64,000 nucleotides of DNA, from the NCBI GenBank assembly GCA_963823895.1, contig CAWGNG010000038.1, positions 62,001 to 126,000 on the forward strand, read 5' to 3'. A model generated the notes under the pieces. It was not told the DNA's origin. It worked only from the letters and a program-made list of their open reading frames with translations, and did no database searches. Below are positions 27,114-36,621 of the stretch, piece by piece. The stretch is from G963675935 sp963823895 (GTDB lineage Bacteria > Planctomycetota > Planctomycetia > Pirellulales > Thermoguttaceae). The first letter of the stretch is position 1. The number at the start of each line of letters is the position of its first letter. Both the position numbers and the translations under genes were made by a program.

Positions 27114-27812
27114 CTACCGCTGCGTCGTCTTGGCCGTGGCGACCGGCAGGTAGCCGTAGAGAGTTTCGTCGCCGCGGAGGATGAAGAACTTCACCGGGGC
27201 GAGCGTGGTGAAGTCGGAACGCTTGAGGATGTAGGCAATGTTTTCCAGCGTCGTGGTCTCCCAGATGTGCATGCCCACCAGGACGTCGCCCGGCACGATG
27301 CCCTGGCCGGCGGCGGGGCTGTCGGGGCGGACCTCCGTGACGGTCAGCCCGCCGCGGTAGTGGGTCTGGTGGCTCTTACGAAATTCCTCGGGCGGAATCG
27401 CCTTCAACTTCATGCCCAAGAGGTCCCAGGCGGGCTGGTCAGCCAGTTGCTGGCGGTCGGGCACGGAACCGAGCGTAAGGCTCAGCTTCAGCGGGCTTGC
27501 CGAACCGTCGCGCTTGACGGTCAGGTGCAGGGTCTCGCCGGGGCTGCGATCGAGCATGGACCGCTGAAAATCCAACGGCCGCTCGATGTCGAGGCCGTCG
27601 ATAGAGGTCAGCACGTCGCCGGCCCGCAAGCCGGCTTCGTCGGCCGGGCTCTTCGGCTCGACCGCGCCGACCGCCATCCCCTGGCGCGGCGAAGTCTTGG
27701 TCGACGACTCCATGCCGATCCGCGTCTTGTTGGCGTTGCAGGTGGCCAGCAGTCCGGCGGCCACCGAGACGACTTTGTCGATTGGAATGGCGAAGCCGAT
27801 GCCTTGGGCGCG
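27114..27812 (-). CDS. HtrA/Deg-like serine protease, PDZ half (after a frameshift)
   Basis: This frame carries on the protease domain (QGIGFAIPIDKVVSVAAGLL in the read-through reading) and then holds two PDZ domains, about SPADEAGLRAGDVLTSIDGL and SPAAGQGIVPGDVLVGMHIW. It ends FFILRGDETLYGYLPVATAK. The join to the upstream half is at about 27805-27817 in a GCGC-rich run (gccgcgcccaagg) where one base appears to be lost. In-frame start codons inside it give only a fragment, so it is not a separate gene. Confidence 0.85.
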   Translation of the reverse strand, partial: RAQGIGFAIPIDKVVSVAAGLLATCNANKTRIGMESSTKTSPRQGMAVGAVEPKSPADEAGLRAGDVLTSIDGLDIERPLDFQRSMLDRSPGETLHLTVKRDGSASPLKLSLTLGSVPDRQQLADQPAWDLLGMKLKAIPPEEFRKSHQTHYRGGLTVTEVRPDSPAAGQGIVPGDVLVGMHIWETTTLENIAYILKRSDFTTLAPVKFFILRGDETLYGYLPVATAKTTQR

Positions 27813-28507
27813 GCGCGAACGGCCACGTTGATGCCGATCACCTCACCATCAATGTTCAGCAGCGGCCCGCCCGAGTTGCCCGGGTTGATGCTGGCGTCGG
27901 TTTGGATCAGGTCGTCGTAATATTGCGCGTCGCTCACCTGGACGGCGCGGTGCAACGCGCTGACGATGCCGCGTGTGACCGTGTGTTCATAGCCGTAGGC
28001 GTTGCCGACCGCGATTACCGTCTCGCCGGGCATCAGATCGGAGGACGTGCCGAGTGGAGCAACCGGCAGTTCGGCGGGTACGGTAATCTTGATGATCGCC
28101 AGATCGGTCTCCATGTCGCGGGCGACCAGCTTGGCAACGTGCCGCTGGCCGTCGGCGAGGGTGACGAAGATCTCGTGGACGCCGTCGACCACGTGATAAT
28201 TGGTGACAATGTAGCCGCGGGAGTCGATCAGCACGCCGGTGCCCATGCCGTTGACGCGGCGACTAGCCTCGGGTGTCGTGGTCGTTCCGGCGGGCGTAGC
28301 CACCGGCGTGGGCGCTGGGATGGTCTTCTCGCCGCGGATGTTCACCACCGTGCCGCGCGCCCGTTGAACGGCTTTGACGATCGGCCCCTCCCTCAGTTCC
28401 GAGGCTGTCAGGCTGGCTGATAAGACCAGGCAGCAACCCAGCGCAATCGGGACGGACCACGGGTTGTTCCACCGAGCCAGGGCGAAACGCGGGGGTCGAG
28501 CGGTCAT
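27813..28507 (-). CDS. HtrA/Deg-like serine protease, catalytic half (frameshifted)
   Basis: Starts at 28505-28507 (MTARPPRFALARWNNPWSVP) with a signal or anchor helix (IALGCCLVLSASLTA). The trypsin-like triad is complete: His in VTNYHVVDG, Asp in METDLAIIKI, Ser in NPGNSGGPLL. Together with the PDZ half it gives about 464 residues, normal for periplasmic Deg proteases that act in envelope protein quality control. It is intact apart from the one frameshift. Confidence 0.87.
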
Positions 28508-28696
28508 GAGATGTTTATCGCTGGTGTTCGGCAGAGGACGCGAGTTGCGGGCTTCGCGGTCTCCGCGCAGGTGATGACCACCGCGCGGAATCGTCACATC
28601 CGCGCAAACGCGCTAACACCTCCGATAGATCGGCCCGTTACAATCGGCATCTTAATGACCAACGATACTCCCCGTACAGAATGCCCAGCTTGCCAT

Positions 28697-29200
28697 TTAC
28701 TCCATCACCAAGTCGGGGCGCTTGGATTCCGGCTCCGAGAGATTGGCCTTGGGCACTTGCAGATCGGTGGTTTGGTCGGTGGGGAGCGGCAACTTTTCGG
28801 CGACGCTCGGCTTTTCTGGCGGACTAGGTGGGGCGGCGGGAAGCGGCGCCGACTGGACCGGACGAACGGGCTTGGCGCCTGCTTCGTCGGAACACTCTTG
28901 AACGCCGCATTCACCGCGGCGGAAGAGGCGATCTCCGAGGCGAGTCTTCAGCCGGGTACGCCAGGGCAAAACCTCGGGCTTTGTCGGCTCGGCGGGGCAC
29001 TCGGCATGGTCGCTCACGTTATCGCATTGCGCGGCCATGCTGCTGGCTGGCACATAGCCCATGTCACCGCATTCGAGCGACCATTGGCTGCGGACGATAT
29101 ACCCATGCCCGGTCCGGTGAAGATTGCACCCCGTGGCTGCCGCCAGCAGGCAGCAGGTTGCCGCAGCGAGTTTAATGACTCTAACCTTGCATCCTAGCAC
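28697..29200 (-). CDS. Hypothetical cysteine- and proline-rich lipoprotein
   Basis: 167 residues. The N-terminus VIKLAAATCCLLAAATGC is a lipoprotein signal with cleavage before the Cys of AATGC. The mature part has scattered cysteines (LECGDMGYVP, AAQCDNVSDHAEC, GECGVQECSDE) and a Pro-rich tail (APLPAAPPSPPEKPSV). Not recognised. It lies between the HtrA-like gene and queG on the same strand but separated from both by more than 100 bases. Confidence 0.55.
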   Translation of the reverse strand: MLGCKVRVIKLAAATCCLLAAATGCNLHRTGHGYIVRSQWSLECGDMGYVPASSMAAQCDNVSDHAECPAEPTKPEVLPWRTRLKTRLGDRLFRRGECGVQECSDEAGAKPVRPVQSAPLPAAPPSPPEKPSVAEKLPLPTDQTTDLQVPKANLSEPESKRPDLVME

Positions 29201-29356
29201 GCCCTGTCCCCCCCACTAATAGGCTGCATTGGCATTAGGCCCACGCCGACGGGCGTCGAGAAGCGACGAAGGCCGTCGGAGCGACCCGAAGAAGCGTCAC
29301 ATAGGTCGGATCGGCAAGGGGCCGCCGGAAAATTGAGCGTAATCGATGAACTTTGC

Positions 29357-30280
29357 CTAATCGCTACCGTCGATGTTCCGCAGAATCCCCGCGAGTCCTC
29401 TCCTCCACAGTGGGGTATGACGGAAGCGACGGCGAAAACTCTCGTCGTCGAGCGCCCGCAGTCCGGAAATCTCCACCGGATTCATTTCCGGGCCGGGGTA
29501 GAGGGCTGTTTCGCCGGTTTGCGGCGTGCAGCGGTTCCAAGGGCACGCCTCCTGACACGCATCACAGCCAAACAGCCGATTGCCACAAGAACGGCGCTCT
29601 TCCTGGGACATTTCGCCGCGCATTTCGACGGTGAGATAACTGATGCACCTGCGGGCATCGAGAACCCCCGGTTCGACCAGGGCACACGTCGGACAAGCGT
29701 CGAGACACGCCCGGCAGGTCCCACAGCAATCCGTGGCAGCCGGCTGGTCGTAGGCGAGTTCCTCGGTCGTCAGCAACGCCGCCAGGACAAACCAACTGCC
29801 AAAGCGCCGGTGGATGAGTGCCGTATTCTTGCCTATCCATCCCAGCCCGGCCAATTGGCCAAAACGTCGCTCGAAGAGCGGGGCCGTGTCGACCACGCCG
29901 CGGATTCTCGCCGGGGGGACCAGCCGACGGTGGAAATCGGCCAACCGCCGCAAACGAGCGCGAATGACCTCGTGGTAATCTGTGCCCCAAGCATATCGAG
30001 CCACCTTGGCTTGGCCAGGCCCCGCCTCGGCCGGCTCGACGCTACGGTAGTTCATGCCAAGCATCAGAATGCTTCTGGCTCCTTCCAGAACAGAGGCTGG
30101 GTGGCGATAGGCGTCGAGCCGATCGGCGAAATAGTGCATTTTGCCTGCGTAACCAGCGGCGAGCCATTGTTGCAGCCGGTCGAAGTCAGGCGAAGCAACC
30201 GCCGGCGTGGCACCGACAAGATCAAAGCCCAGCCGCAGCGATTCCTCCTTCAAGGCGGCGGTCAGCGAAACGGGAGTCAT
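29357..30280 (-). CDS. queG: Epoxyqueuosine reductase QueG
   Basis: About 307 residues from MTPVSLTAALKEESLRLGFD, where the family sequence starts; the longer frame adds unrelated residues. Diagnostic are GWIGKNTALIHRRFGSW and two [4Fe-4S] clusters: CCGTCRACLDACPTCAL and, with RCISYLTVE between, FGCDACQEACPWNR. It uses cobalamin and two iron-sulfur clusters to reduce epoxyqueuosine to queuosine in the tRNA anticodon. Cytoplasmic. It is divergent from a small lipoprotein gene. Confidence 0.93.
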   Translation of the reverse strand: MTPVSLTAALKEESLRLGFDLVGATPAVASPDFDRLQQWLAAGYAGKMHYFADRLDAYRHPASVLEGARSILMLGMNYRSVEPAEAGPGQAKVARYAWGTDYHEVIRARLRRLADFHRRLVPPARIRGVVDTAPLFERRFGQLAGLGWIGKNTALIHRRFGSWFVLAALLTTEELAYDQPAATDCCGTCRACLDACPTCALVEPGVLDARRCISYLTVEMRGEMSQEERRSCGNRLFGCDACQEACPWNRCTPQTGETALYPGPEMNPVEISGLRALDDESFRRRFRHTPLWRRGLAGILRNIDGSD

Positions 30281-30358
30281 GGTCGGTGCTTTCGGAATTG
30301 GCTCTGACAATGTACAATCATTGTATTCATTTCCTCTAGTCCGCCGGGAGACCTTGCC

Positions 30359-30598
30359 GTGCAACGCGACCGTGCGAAAAGTCGGAGGAGCCGCCTCGGC
30401 TTCATGGTGCAGTTTAGCGGATTGGCGGGTCTTTCCACCATTTTAGGGGGGTGTGGACCCGAGTTGGCGAAAAGCGATCTCGGGAACGTAGTGTTCGAGG
30501 TGCCTAAAGTCGCCGGTGCAGATAAGCCTCACCTAATGCCGAAACTTGGCCCTCCGAACGAGAAGAACGAAGAGGGTTTGGGGCGGCCGATGCGATAG
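30359..30598 (+). CDS. Small putative lipoprotein, planctomycete-type
   Basis: 79 residues from a GTG at 30359 with GGGAGA eight bases upstream. A hydrophobic stretch FSGLAGLSTILGG-C gives a lipobox, followed by GPELAKSDLGNVVFEVPKVA and PHLMPKLGP. The phrase E-L-x-K-x-x-L-G-x-V-V-F-E-V-P-x-V looks like a short conserved family I associate with planctomycetes; function unknown. It shares a 78-base divergent promoter region with queG. Confidence 0.55.
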   Translation: MQRDRAKSRRSRLGFMVQFSGLAGLSTILGGCGPELAKSDLGNVVFEVPKVAGADKPHLMPKLGPPNEKNEEGLGRPMR

Positions 30599-30760
30599 TT
30601 TTCGCACTGCGGAGTCGATGAAACATCGTCCCCTACCCTCGCCGCCCTGCGGGTGGTTGCTAAACGGGGGGACCCGCGGGCTCGGATTTCTTACAAAAAC
30701 AGGGGATTCTCGGCAAATCGCCCTGGACAGGCTCGCGGAAATTGCTACCCTATCGGCCCC

Positions 30761-31513
30761 ATGAACCGTCATTTGCCGCCGATTCTGGTTGGTCTGCTGC
30801 TGCTGCTTGCGGGCTGTAATACCCCAGGCCAAGCCCCGAGTTCCGACCCATTCCTGGTCGGGCAGACGAGAATTCCGCCGCCGGTGACCGGGGAGGCGGC
30901 TGGTCGGTCGGCCGATCCGGCCTATACGACACCGCCGCCGGTTTCGTCGTCTGCGTCTGGTTGGGTACCGACAGGTTCCGGCACGCCGTCGGGGTTCGCG
31001 CCGAGGCCGGCCGATTCGCGCGGGGCATCGACGACACCGATTTTACCATCGCCGAGCTCTCCACTGTCCATTTCGCCTTCGTCGACGGCTGCGCCGCCCG
31101 CCTCGACGCCGGCCGCGCTCCCACCACCCGCCTCGCCGGCGGCCACGTCGGCGCCGCCCGGTATGCCGGCAGGCACGGCCATGAGCGTGTCCCCCTCAGC
31201 TTCTGGGAGTGGAGCCACGTTCCGCGGAGTATCGCTACGAGGTTCGCGGCCGGCCGTTGCTGCCCCGGATTACCGATCGGCGGTGGCCACGGGCGCTAGC
31301 CCGACGGGAGCTTTGTCCGACAGCCGTGCGCCGCGCCCGCTCGACGATGGCAGCGCCGCGGGTGGAAATGCCGCAGCGTCCAAGCCGCTTGTTGCCGCCG
31401 ACGGCGGCAATGCCGCGGGGGCGAAGCCGCCCGCCACTGCCGCTCAGCCGGCCGCCGGCAATGATCCTGCCAGCCGCGTCACCGACATCGGGGATCTGCC
31501 GACCGCTCTCTAA
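30761..31513 (+). CDS. Proline/serine/alanine-rich lipoprotein
   Basis: About 250 residues from the ATG at 30761 (MNRHLPPILVGLLLLLAGC), a textbook lipobox at LLAGC. The mature chain is almost entirely low complexity (Pro, Ser, Ala, Gly, Thr), for example STAAPPASTPAALPPPASPA, ending RVTDIGDLPTAL. No fold is recognisable. It is likely an unstructured surface or periplasmic linker-like lipoprotein. Confidence 0.6.
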   Translation: MNRHLPPILVGLLLLLAGCNTPGQAPSSDPFLVGQTRIPPPVTGEAAGRSADPAYTTPPPVSSSASGWVPTGSGTPSGFAPRPADSRGASTTPILPSPSSPLSISPSSTAAPPASTPAALPPPASPAATSAPPGMPAGTAMSVSPSASGSGATFRGVSLRGSRPAVAAPDYRSAVATGASPTGALSDSRAPRPLDDGSAAGGNAAASKPLVAADGGNAAGAKPPATAAQPAAGNDPASRVTDIGDLPTAL

Positions 31514-31523
31514 ACTCGTGGCA

Positions 31524-31566
31524 CGGCCATCTTGGCCGTGACACACGGGCAAGATGCCCGTGCTAC
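31524..31566. repeat. Dispersed palindrome, GCACGG-CATCTTGCCCGTG family
   Basis: GGCACGGCCATCTTGGCCGTG is followed by CACGGGCAAGATGCCCGTGC; each half is a hairpin and the two are related inverted copies. It lies just after the Pro-rich lipoprotein gene. Confidence 0.6.
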
Positions 31567-31686
31567 CACCGAATTCTCGACTTTGCAGTCCTCCTGCCGG
31601 GACTGCGAACATGCCATGCACCGTCTGACGCACGTGGTACACTATAGTGCTCGCCTTCGAGCGAATTCTAAAGTCCGTTCGCGCCT

Positions 31687-33657
31687 TTGCACAGGCATGC
31701 CGTGAGCAATATCCCCACCGGCTTCCAGACGCAACTCACCAGTCTTGCCGGCGCCATGAATGGCTGGCGGCTGACGCGCTGGGCGTCGCTGCTGCCGAAG
31801 ATCGCCGCCTTGGAGCCGGAACTACAGAAACTGGCCGACGATCAACTCCGCAAGCGGAGCCTCTCGCTGCAATATCGGGCGAAGAGCGGCGAGCCGCTCT
31901 CGCGCCTGCTGGTCGAGGGCTACGCCCTGGTGCGCGAGGCCGGCCGCCGCACGATCAACATGCGGCACTTCGACGTGCAGATCCTCGGCGGCATCGCCAT
32001 GTTCCACCGCTCGATCGTCGAGATGCAGACGGGCGAAGGAAAAACGCTTAGCGCCACGCTGCCGCTCTACTTGCACGCCCTGATGGGCCGCGGCACTAAC
32101 CTGGCGACGGTCAACGATTATCTCGCCCGCCGCGACGCCGATTGGATGGGTCCGATCTACCGATTGCTCGGGCTGAGCGTGGGCGTCGTCGAGACGCAGA
32201 TGTCGCAGCCCGAGCGGCGGAAGGCCTACGCCTGCGACATCACTTACGGGACGGCCAAGGAGTTCGGCTTCGATTTCCTCCGCGACCGCCTGCTGCTGCG
32301 GCGGATCGCCGAGGGGCAAACCGACGTGCTCGGCGGGATGCTGGGGCAAGGTCACGTCGCCGCCGACGAAAAGCCGGTCCAGCGCGACGCCCATTTCGCC
32401 CTGGTCGATGAGGCCGACAGCATTCTGATCGACGAGGCCCGCACGCCGTTGATCATCAGCGCCCTGCCAACCGAGGAGGAGAGACTCGCGGTGGAGTGCT
32501 ACAAGTGGAGCGCGTCGGTCATCAAGGAGTTCGTCGAGGACGACGACTACGAGTACGAGCACGAGAAGAAGAAGGCCGAATTGACCCGCGAGGGGCGGCA
32601 GAAGGTCCGCCTGATGCCGAAGCCGCCCGCCCTGGACACGGTCGGCATGGTCAATATCTACCAGTACATCGAGCAGGCAATCAAGGTGGATCGCGAGTAT
32701 TTTCTCGATCGGCAGTATGTGGTCCGCGACGGCGAAATCGTGATCGTCGATGAGTTTACCGGGCGGTTGGGCGAGGGGCGAAAATGGCGAGACGGCATCC
32801 ACCAGGCCGTCGAGGCCAAGCAGGGGGTCGAAGTCACGGTGGCCACCGGCCAGGCCGCGCGAATCACGGTGCAGGACTTCTTCCTTCGCTACAAGCACCT
32901 GGCCGGGATGACCGGCACGGCGATGGGTTCCGCCCGCGAACTGCGGCGAATCTACCGCTGCCACGTCATGCCGATCCCGACGAACAAGCCGGCCATCCGC
33001 GAGCGATTGCCGACGTGCGTTTTCGGCGACGAGGACACGAAATGGGCGGCCATCGTCGCGGAGGTCTGCCAGATGCACGCCGCGGGCCGCCCGCTGCTGA
33101 TCGGCACCCGTTCGATCGATAAGTCCGAAATTCTCTCGCGGCTGTTGGCCGAGAAGGGGGTCGAGCACAAAGTGCTCAACGCCAACCATATCGCGGAAGA
33201 GGCCGACATCATCGCCCGTGCCGGATTGCCGGGCAAGGTGACGGTCTCGACAAACATGGCCGGCCGCGGGACCGACATTAAGCTCGGCGACGGTGTATTG
33301 GAGGTTGGCGGGCTGCACGTGATTTGCACCGAGATGCACGACGCCAGCCGCATTGACCGGCAGTTGATCGGGCGTTGCGGCCGGCAAGGCGACCCGGGCA
33401 CGTTCCGCCAGTATCTCGCGCTCGACGACGAGTTGCTGCTGGCGGGGCTTGGGCCGGACAAGTCGGTCAAGCTCAAGGAGCTTGGCGAGAAATCGGCCGG
33501 GCTGTTCGACCGGCTTGCCCGTTTGTTCCGCAAGGCACAAAAAAAGGTCGAGCGCCGCCACTTCCGTCAGCGCAAGGCGATGATGTACTTCGAGAAGGAA
33601 CGCAAAAAGGCGCAGCGGCAGATGGGGCAGGACCCCTATCTCGACACGCCGGGATAG
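31687..33657 (+). CDS. Short SecA-like preprotein translocase ATPase (second SecA)
   Basis: 656 residues against about 850-950 for housekeeping SecA. The N-terminal start is uncertain; MNGWRLTRWASLLPKIAALE may be the real beginning. It has Walker A (EMQTGEGKTLSATLP), DEAD-type Walker B (LVDEADSILIDEARTPLIIS), NYDYL-like VNDYLARRDADWM, TGTAMGSARELRRIY, TNMAGRGTDIKL and DRQLIGRCGRQGDPG. The preprotein cross-linking region is shortened. The helical wing and the C-terminal zinc-binding tail are missing; it ends shortly after the NBD2 region with a basic helix. Such truncated paralogues occur in planctomycetes. A substrate-specific export role is inference. Confidence 0.85.
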   Translation: MHRHAVSNIPTGFQTQLTSLAGAMNGWRLTRWASLLPKIAALEPELQKLADDQLRKRSLSLQYRAKSGEPLSRLLVEGYALVREAGRRTINMRHFDVQILGGIAMFHRSIVEMQTGEGKTLSATLPLYLHALMGRGTNLATVNDYLARRDADWMGPIYRLLGLSVGVVETQMSQPERRKAYACDITYGTAKEFGFDFLRDRLLLRRIAEGQTDVLGGMLGQGHVAADEKPVQRDAHFALVDEADSILIDEARTPLIISALPTEEERLAVECYKWSASVIKEFVEDDDYEYEHEKKKAELTREGRQKVRLMPKPPALDTVGMVNIYQYIEQAIKVDREYFLDRQYVVRDGEIVIVDEFTGRLGEGRKWRDGIHQAVEAKQGVEVTVATGQAARITVQDFFLRYKHLAGMTGTAMGSARELRRIYRCHVMPIPTNKPAIRERLPTCVFGDEDTKWAAIVAEVCQMHAAGRPLLIGTRSIDKSEILSRLLAEKGVEHKVLNANHIAEEADIIARAGLPGKVTVSTNMAGRGTDIKLGDGVLEVGGLHVICTEMHDASRIDRQLIGRCGRQGDPGTFRQYLALDDELLLAGLGPDKSVKLKELGEKSAGLFDRLARLFRKAQKKVERRHFRQRKAMMYFEKERKKAQRQMGQDPYLDTPG

Positions 33658-33753
33658 CGTCCGGTATTTGGTGGCCGTCACCTTTTTCGGTCCTTTTCTC
33701 CTCGCGTCTCTATCGTACCGCCTGCGCCTTGTTACATACCTGTTACGACCCAA

Positions 33754-33784
33754 TTGACATCCTGGCGGAGATCGCGGCTATAAT
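33754..33784 (+). promoter_or_regulatory. Consensus sigma70-like promoter
   Basis: TTGACA at 33754-33759 and TATAAT at 33779-33784, 19 bases apart, 55 bases before the ATG at 33840. Both hexamers match consensus exactly; the spacer is two bases longer than optimal. Confidence 0.5.
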
Positions 33785-33839
33785 TGGGCGTCGGTAGGAC
33801 GACAGAGTGGTCAATGCGGCTGCAAACAAGGAGAGAACG

Positions 33840-35234
33840 ATGGCTTGGCAATTTTGCTGGACCAGGGCCATGATGGCATGGGTACTGTTTTGCGGCGTTG
33901 TACCGTCACCGATGCCGTCGGCTGCCGAGACGCCTTCCCCAAGAATGACGATTCCGGCAGACCAGCCGCCGCTGCTTCGGACGTGGCCGCCAAGAGCCGA
34001 CGAGAGGGCCCCACGCGGCACCGAGAAGGTGGTGGTTTTCAGTCGAGAAAAAATCGGGAACGAGAGCCAGTGGGATTTTATCGCCGGAGCGTGGGAGTTC
34101 ATTCCCAGCCAACCGAACAAAAAGATCGTCAAACGGGCGGAGTTCAGCCATTCGTCGTGGAACGCGGGATTGCTCGTGGACGGGGCGACAGGGGAGGCGG
34201 CCCGCTTTATCCGGCTACAGGTGGACCGGCCGTCGACGACCGATTACTACGTCAATGTTTATCGCATCGACTTTAGCAGTTGGGACGTGACCGTGGCAGC
34301 ACGGGGGCAGCCGCCGTACTTCACGGCTTTCGGGGCGGGCGGGGGACTCATCTATCTCAACACGGCTGACGGTCTCCGTCTGCTGGATCAGCGGTCGTGC
34401 AAGATCGAGAAGCCATCGGTAGCGTGGGAGTTGCTCGCTCGCGTTTCACAAGATGCGTGGCTTGTTCGCAAGACCGGCGGCGACAGGGATGATGCCTTTC
34501 TCTTCGATCCAGATCACAACGCGTTTGGGTCGCGGACGCGTTTTCCTGAGTCCGAGCACGTCCGAACCGAATCTTGCCGCTTGAGCCCCTCCAAACGTTT
34601 CCTGGTGAGCATCCTGCAACCGCCGGACGACGCCACCGGCTTTCCACGCGACGCGGAGATGAACATCGTCGCTCACGATCTGCAGAAGGGCGCCAGCCAG
34701 GCGTATCCGATTCACGTGTATGTTGCCAACGGGTCCGGCGTGCGTTTCATTTTCTTCTTTTTCAACCACTGGTTCTCCGGCGAGAATGAGATCACCATCC
34801 AGAGCGGCATTCCGAGTCCGGCCGCCGCCGGTAAGGGCGTAGTCGTCACCGAGACCACGATTGAGTTGCTGACGGGACATCGTCGCGATGCGAAGATAGC
34901 CACTATGCGCGTGCCACCCGATCGCCGGGCTGAACGGTACTCACCTGCGTTTCTCGGCCAGATCAAAATGATCACTGGCGACGAACACCAGGATCTCGCT
35001 CTTGCGTTCCTTAAGCATAAGGGCATTGCACTGGCCGGTGCGAAGTATTCCGGCATGATGGTGAAAGCAGTCTACAGCCCGGACGGGAAGCGGCTTTTTC
35101 TTAGGACCGGCGAAGGGATTGCACCGGACAGCTTCTATTACGGCGATCTGCAGAAGGACACGTTGATTCGGATCGAGCCGCCACCCGAGTTGAGACGGGA
35201 CAACGCACTGAATCTGGAATGGGTGTCGAGTTGA
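33840..35234 (+). CDS. Hypothetical exported protein, propeller-like
   Basis: About 464 residues from the ATG at 33840, preceded by AAGGAGAG; a start 11 codons earlier is less likely. MAWQFCWTRAMMAWVLFCGV...SAAETP looks like a signal peptide. The body has repeated strand-rich segments such as AGGGLIYLNTADGLRLLDQR, CRLSPSKRFLVSILQP and AVYSPDGKRLFLRTGEGIAP, suggesting a divergent WD/TolB-like beta-propeller. Not recognised beyond that. It stands alone between the secA-like gene and the IS110-type element. Confidence 0.6.
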   Translation: MAWQFCWTRAMMAWVLFCGVVPSPMPSAAETPSPRMTIPADQPPLLRTWPPRADERAPRGTEKVVVFSREKIGNESQWDFIAGAWEFIPSQPNKKIVKRAEFSHSSWNAGLLVDGATGEAARFIRLQVDRPSTTDYYVNVYRIDFSSWDVTVAARGQPPYFTAFGAGGGLIYLNTADGLRLLDQRSCKIEKPSVAWELLARVSQDAWLVRKTGGDRDDAFLFDPDHNAFGSRTRFPESEHVRTESCRLSPSKRFLVSILQPPDDATGFPRDAEMNIVAHDLQKGASQAYPIHVYVANGSGVRFIFFFFNHWFSGENEITIQSGIPSPAAAGKGVVVTETTIELLTGHRRDAKIATMRVPPDRRAERYSPAFLGQIKMITGDEHQDLALAFLKHKGIALAGAKYSGMMVKAVYSPDGKRLFLRTGEGIAPDSFYYGDLQKDTLIRIEPPPELRRDNALNLEWVSS

Positions 35235-35538
35235 TTTCTGCCCCATGGTCTTTTCGCGCCGAGTTGGCTGCAGATCCTTGGAGCGTCGGCTTACAACAGT
35301 CCGCTTTGCGGTTGGGGGCAAAGGGGCATTCTATTTTTCGGATCTTCGGCAGAATCTGTGGGTGAAAACTGGGCCTAGAGCAAAAGGCGATAGCCACCAA
35401 ATCTGGGCAATATAAGAGTCCGTGGAGAATCATCCCTCCCCAACGAGTCTGATTCTATGAAAGAGCGGCCCTCCTGGTGCTATACACGGTGTAGTAGTCG
35501 TTTTTACTCACCCAAAGCACAGCCAGGAGGACCGAGAG
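35235..35538. other. Left flank of the IS110-type transposase gene
   Basis: 304 bases without a gene. The last 72 bases form a stem-loop (35468-35534). The element's left end cannot be placed, as IS110 elements lack classical terminal repeats. Confidence 0.5.
35468..35534 (+). promoter_or_regulatory. Stem-loop covering the transposase ribosome-binding site
   Basis: GGCCCTCCTGGTGCT (35468-35482) pairs with AGCACAGCCAGGAGGACC (35517-35534), with an inner CTATACACGGTGTAG hairpin in the loop. The right arm contains the AGGAGGA ribosome-binding sequence eight to ten bases before the ATG at 35539, so the stem would hide it. It may also be part of a bridge-RNA region. Confidence 0.5.
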
Positions 35539-36621
35539 ATGTTATACCTCGCAATCGACCAACATCGCAAGCAGTTGACCGTGAATCTTCGCAATGAACA
35601 GGGCGACGTGCTCGTGAAACGTCAGGTCAGCACGGAATGGCCGCGAGTACGGAGTTTTCTGGATGAAGTGCGCGAAATGAGCGTGTCGGAAGGAGGATTT
35701 ATAGCGATCCTGGAGGTCTGCGGCTTCAATGACTGGCTGCTGAAACTCCTGGCCGAGTACGGCTGCCGAGAGACGATTCTGATCCAGCCCGAGAAGCGAT
35801 CGAAGAAGAAGACGGACCGTCGAGACGCCTATGCGTTGGGCGAACTCTTGTGGGTCAATCGTCAGCGGCTGTTGGCGGGCAAGAAGGTCCAGGGGATTCG
35901 CCGCATCCAGTTGCCGACCGACCGCGAGGCCGAAGACAGGCAACTGACGGCGGTGCGGCAACGAATGGGCCGCCAGCGGACGCGGACGATCAACAAGATC
36001 AAACATCTGCTGCGGAAACACAACCTCGAACAACAGCAGCCGGCCAAGGGGCTGGATACGCAACGGACGCGGAAATGGCTGGCGACGTTGCCGCTGGAAC
36101 CAATCGACCGCCTGGAAAAGGACTTGCTGCTGGCGCAATGGAAGTTGTGGGACGATCAGCTTGCAAGGTTGGAGTTGGAGATCGAAAAGCGGCAAGCGAA
36201 GAATGCGATGGCGGCAGTGCTGGCGACGATTCCCGGCTGCGCGGCCTATGGCAGTTTGGCGTTGGCCTCGCGGATCGGTTCGATCGAGCGATTTCCGCGG
36301 CCGGCGAGTTTGGCGAACTACTGGGGCCTGACGCCCGGCTGCCGCAACTCGGGCGAAGCAACCGATCGACTCGGCTCGATCACCAAACAAGGCAGCGCGA
36401 TGGCGCGATTCGTCCTTGGCCACATGGTTCTGCACGTGCTGCGGCGTGATGCGCGGATGAAGGCATGGCACGGTCGGATCAAGCGACGGCGCGGGTCGAA
36501 GATCGCGCGGGTGGCGGTGATGCGCCGACTGGCGACGATCATTTGGCACATGGTGAAACACCACGAGCCTTACGCGGTAGGCGGTCCGCCGCAGCGAAAG
36601 CCGTCGGCCCAGGCCGCGTGA
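35539..36621 (+). mobile_element. IS110-family transposase
   Basis: 360 residues. The N-terminal DEDD RuvC-like domain has D7 (LAIDQHRKQ), E60 (AILEVCGFN) and the downstream acidic residues of KTDRRDAYALGE. The C-terminal Tnp_20 domain reads LATIPGCAAYGSLALASRIG ... NYWGLTPGCRNSGEATDRLG with the conserved serine region following (SITKQGSAMARFVL). These elements recombine through a DEDD and serine site and are guided by a bridge RNA from a non-coding end. The frame is intact, so the copy may be active. Flanks are structured on both sides. Confidence 0.88.
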
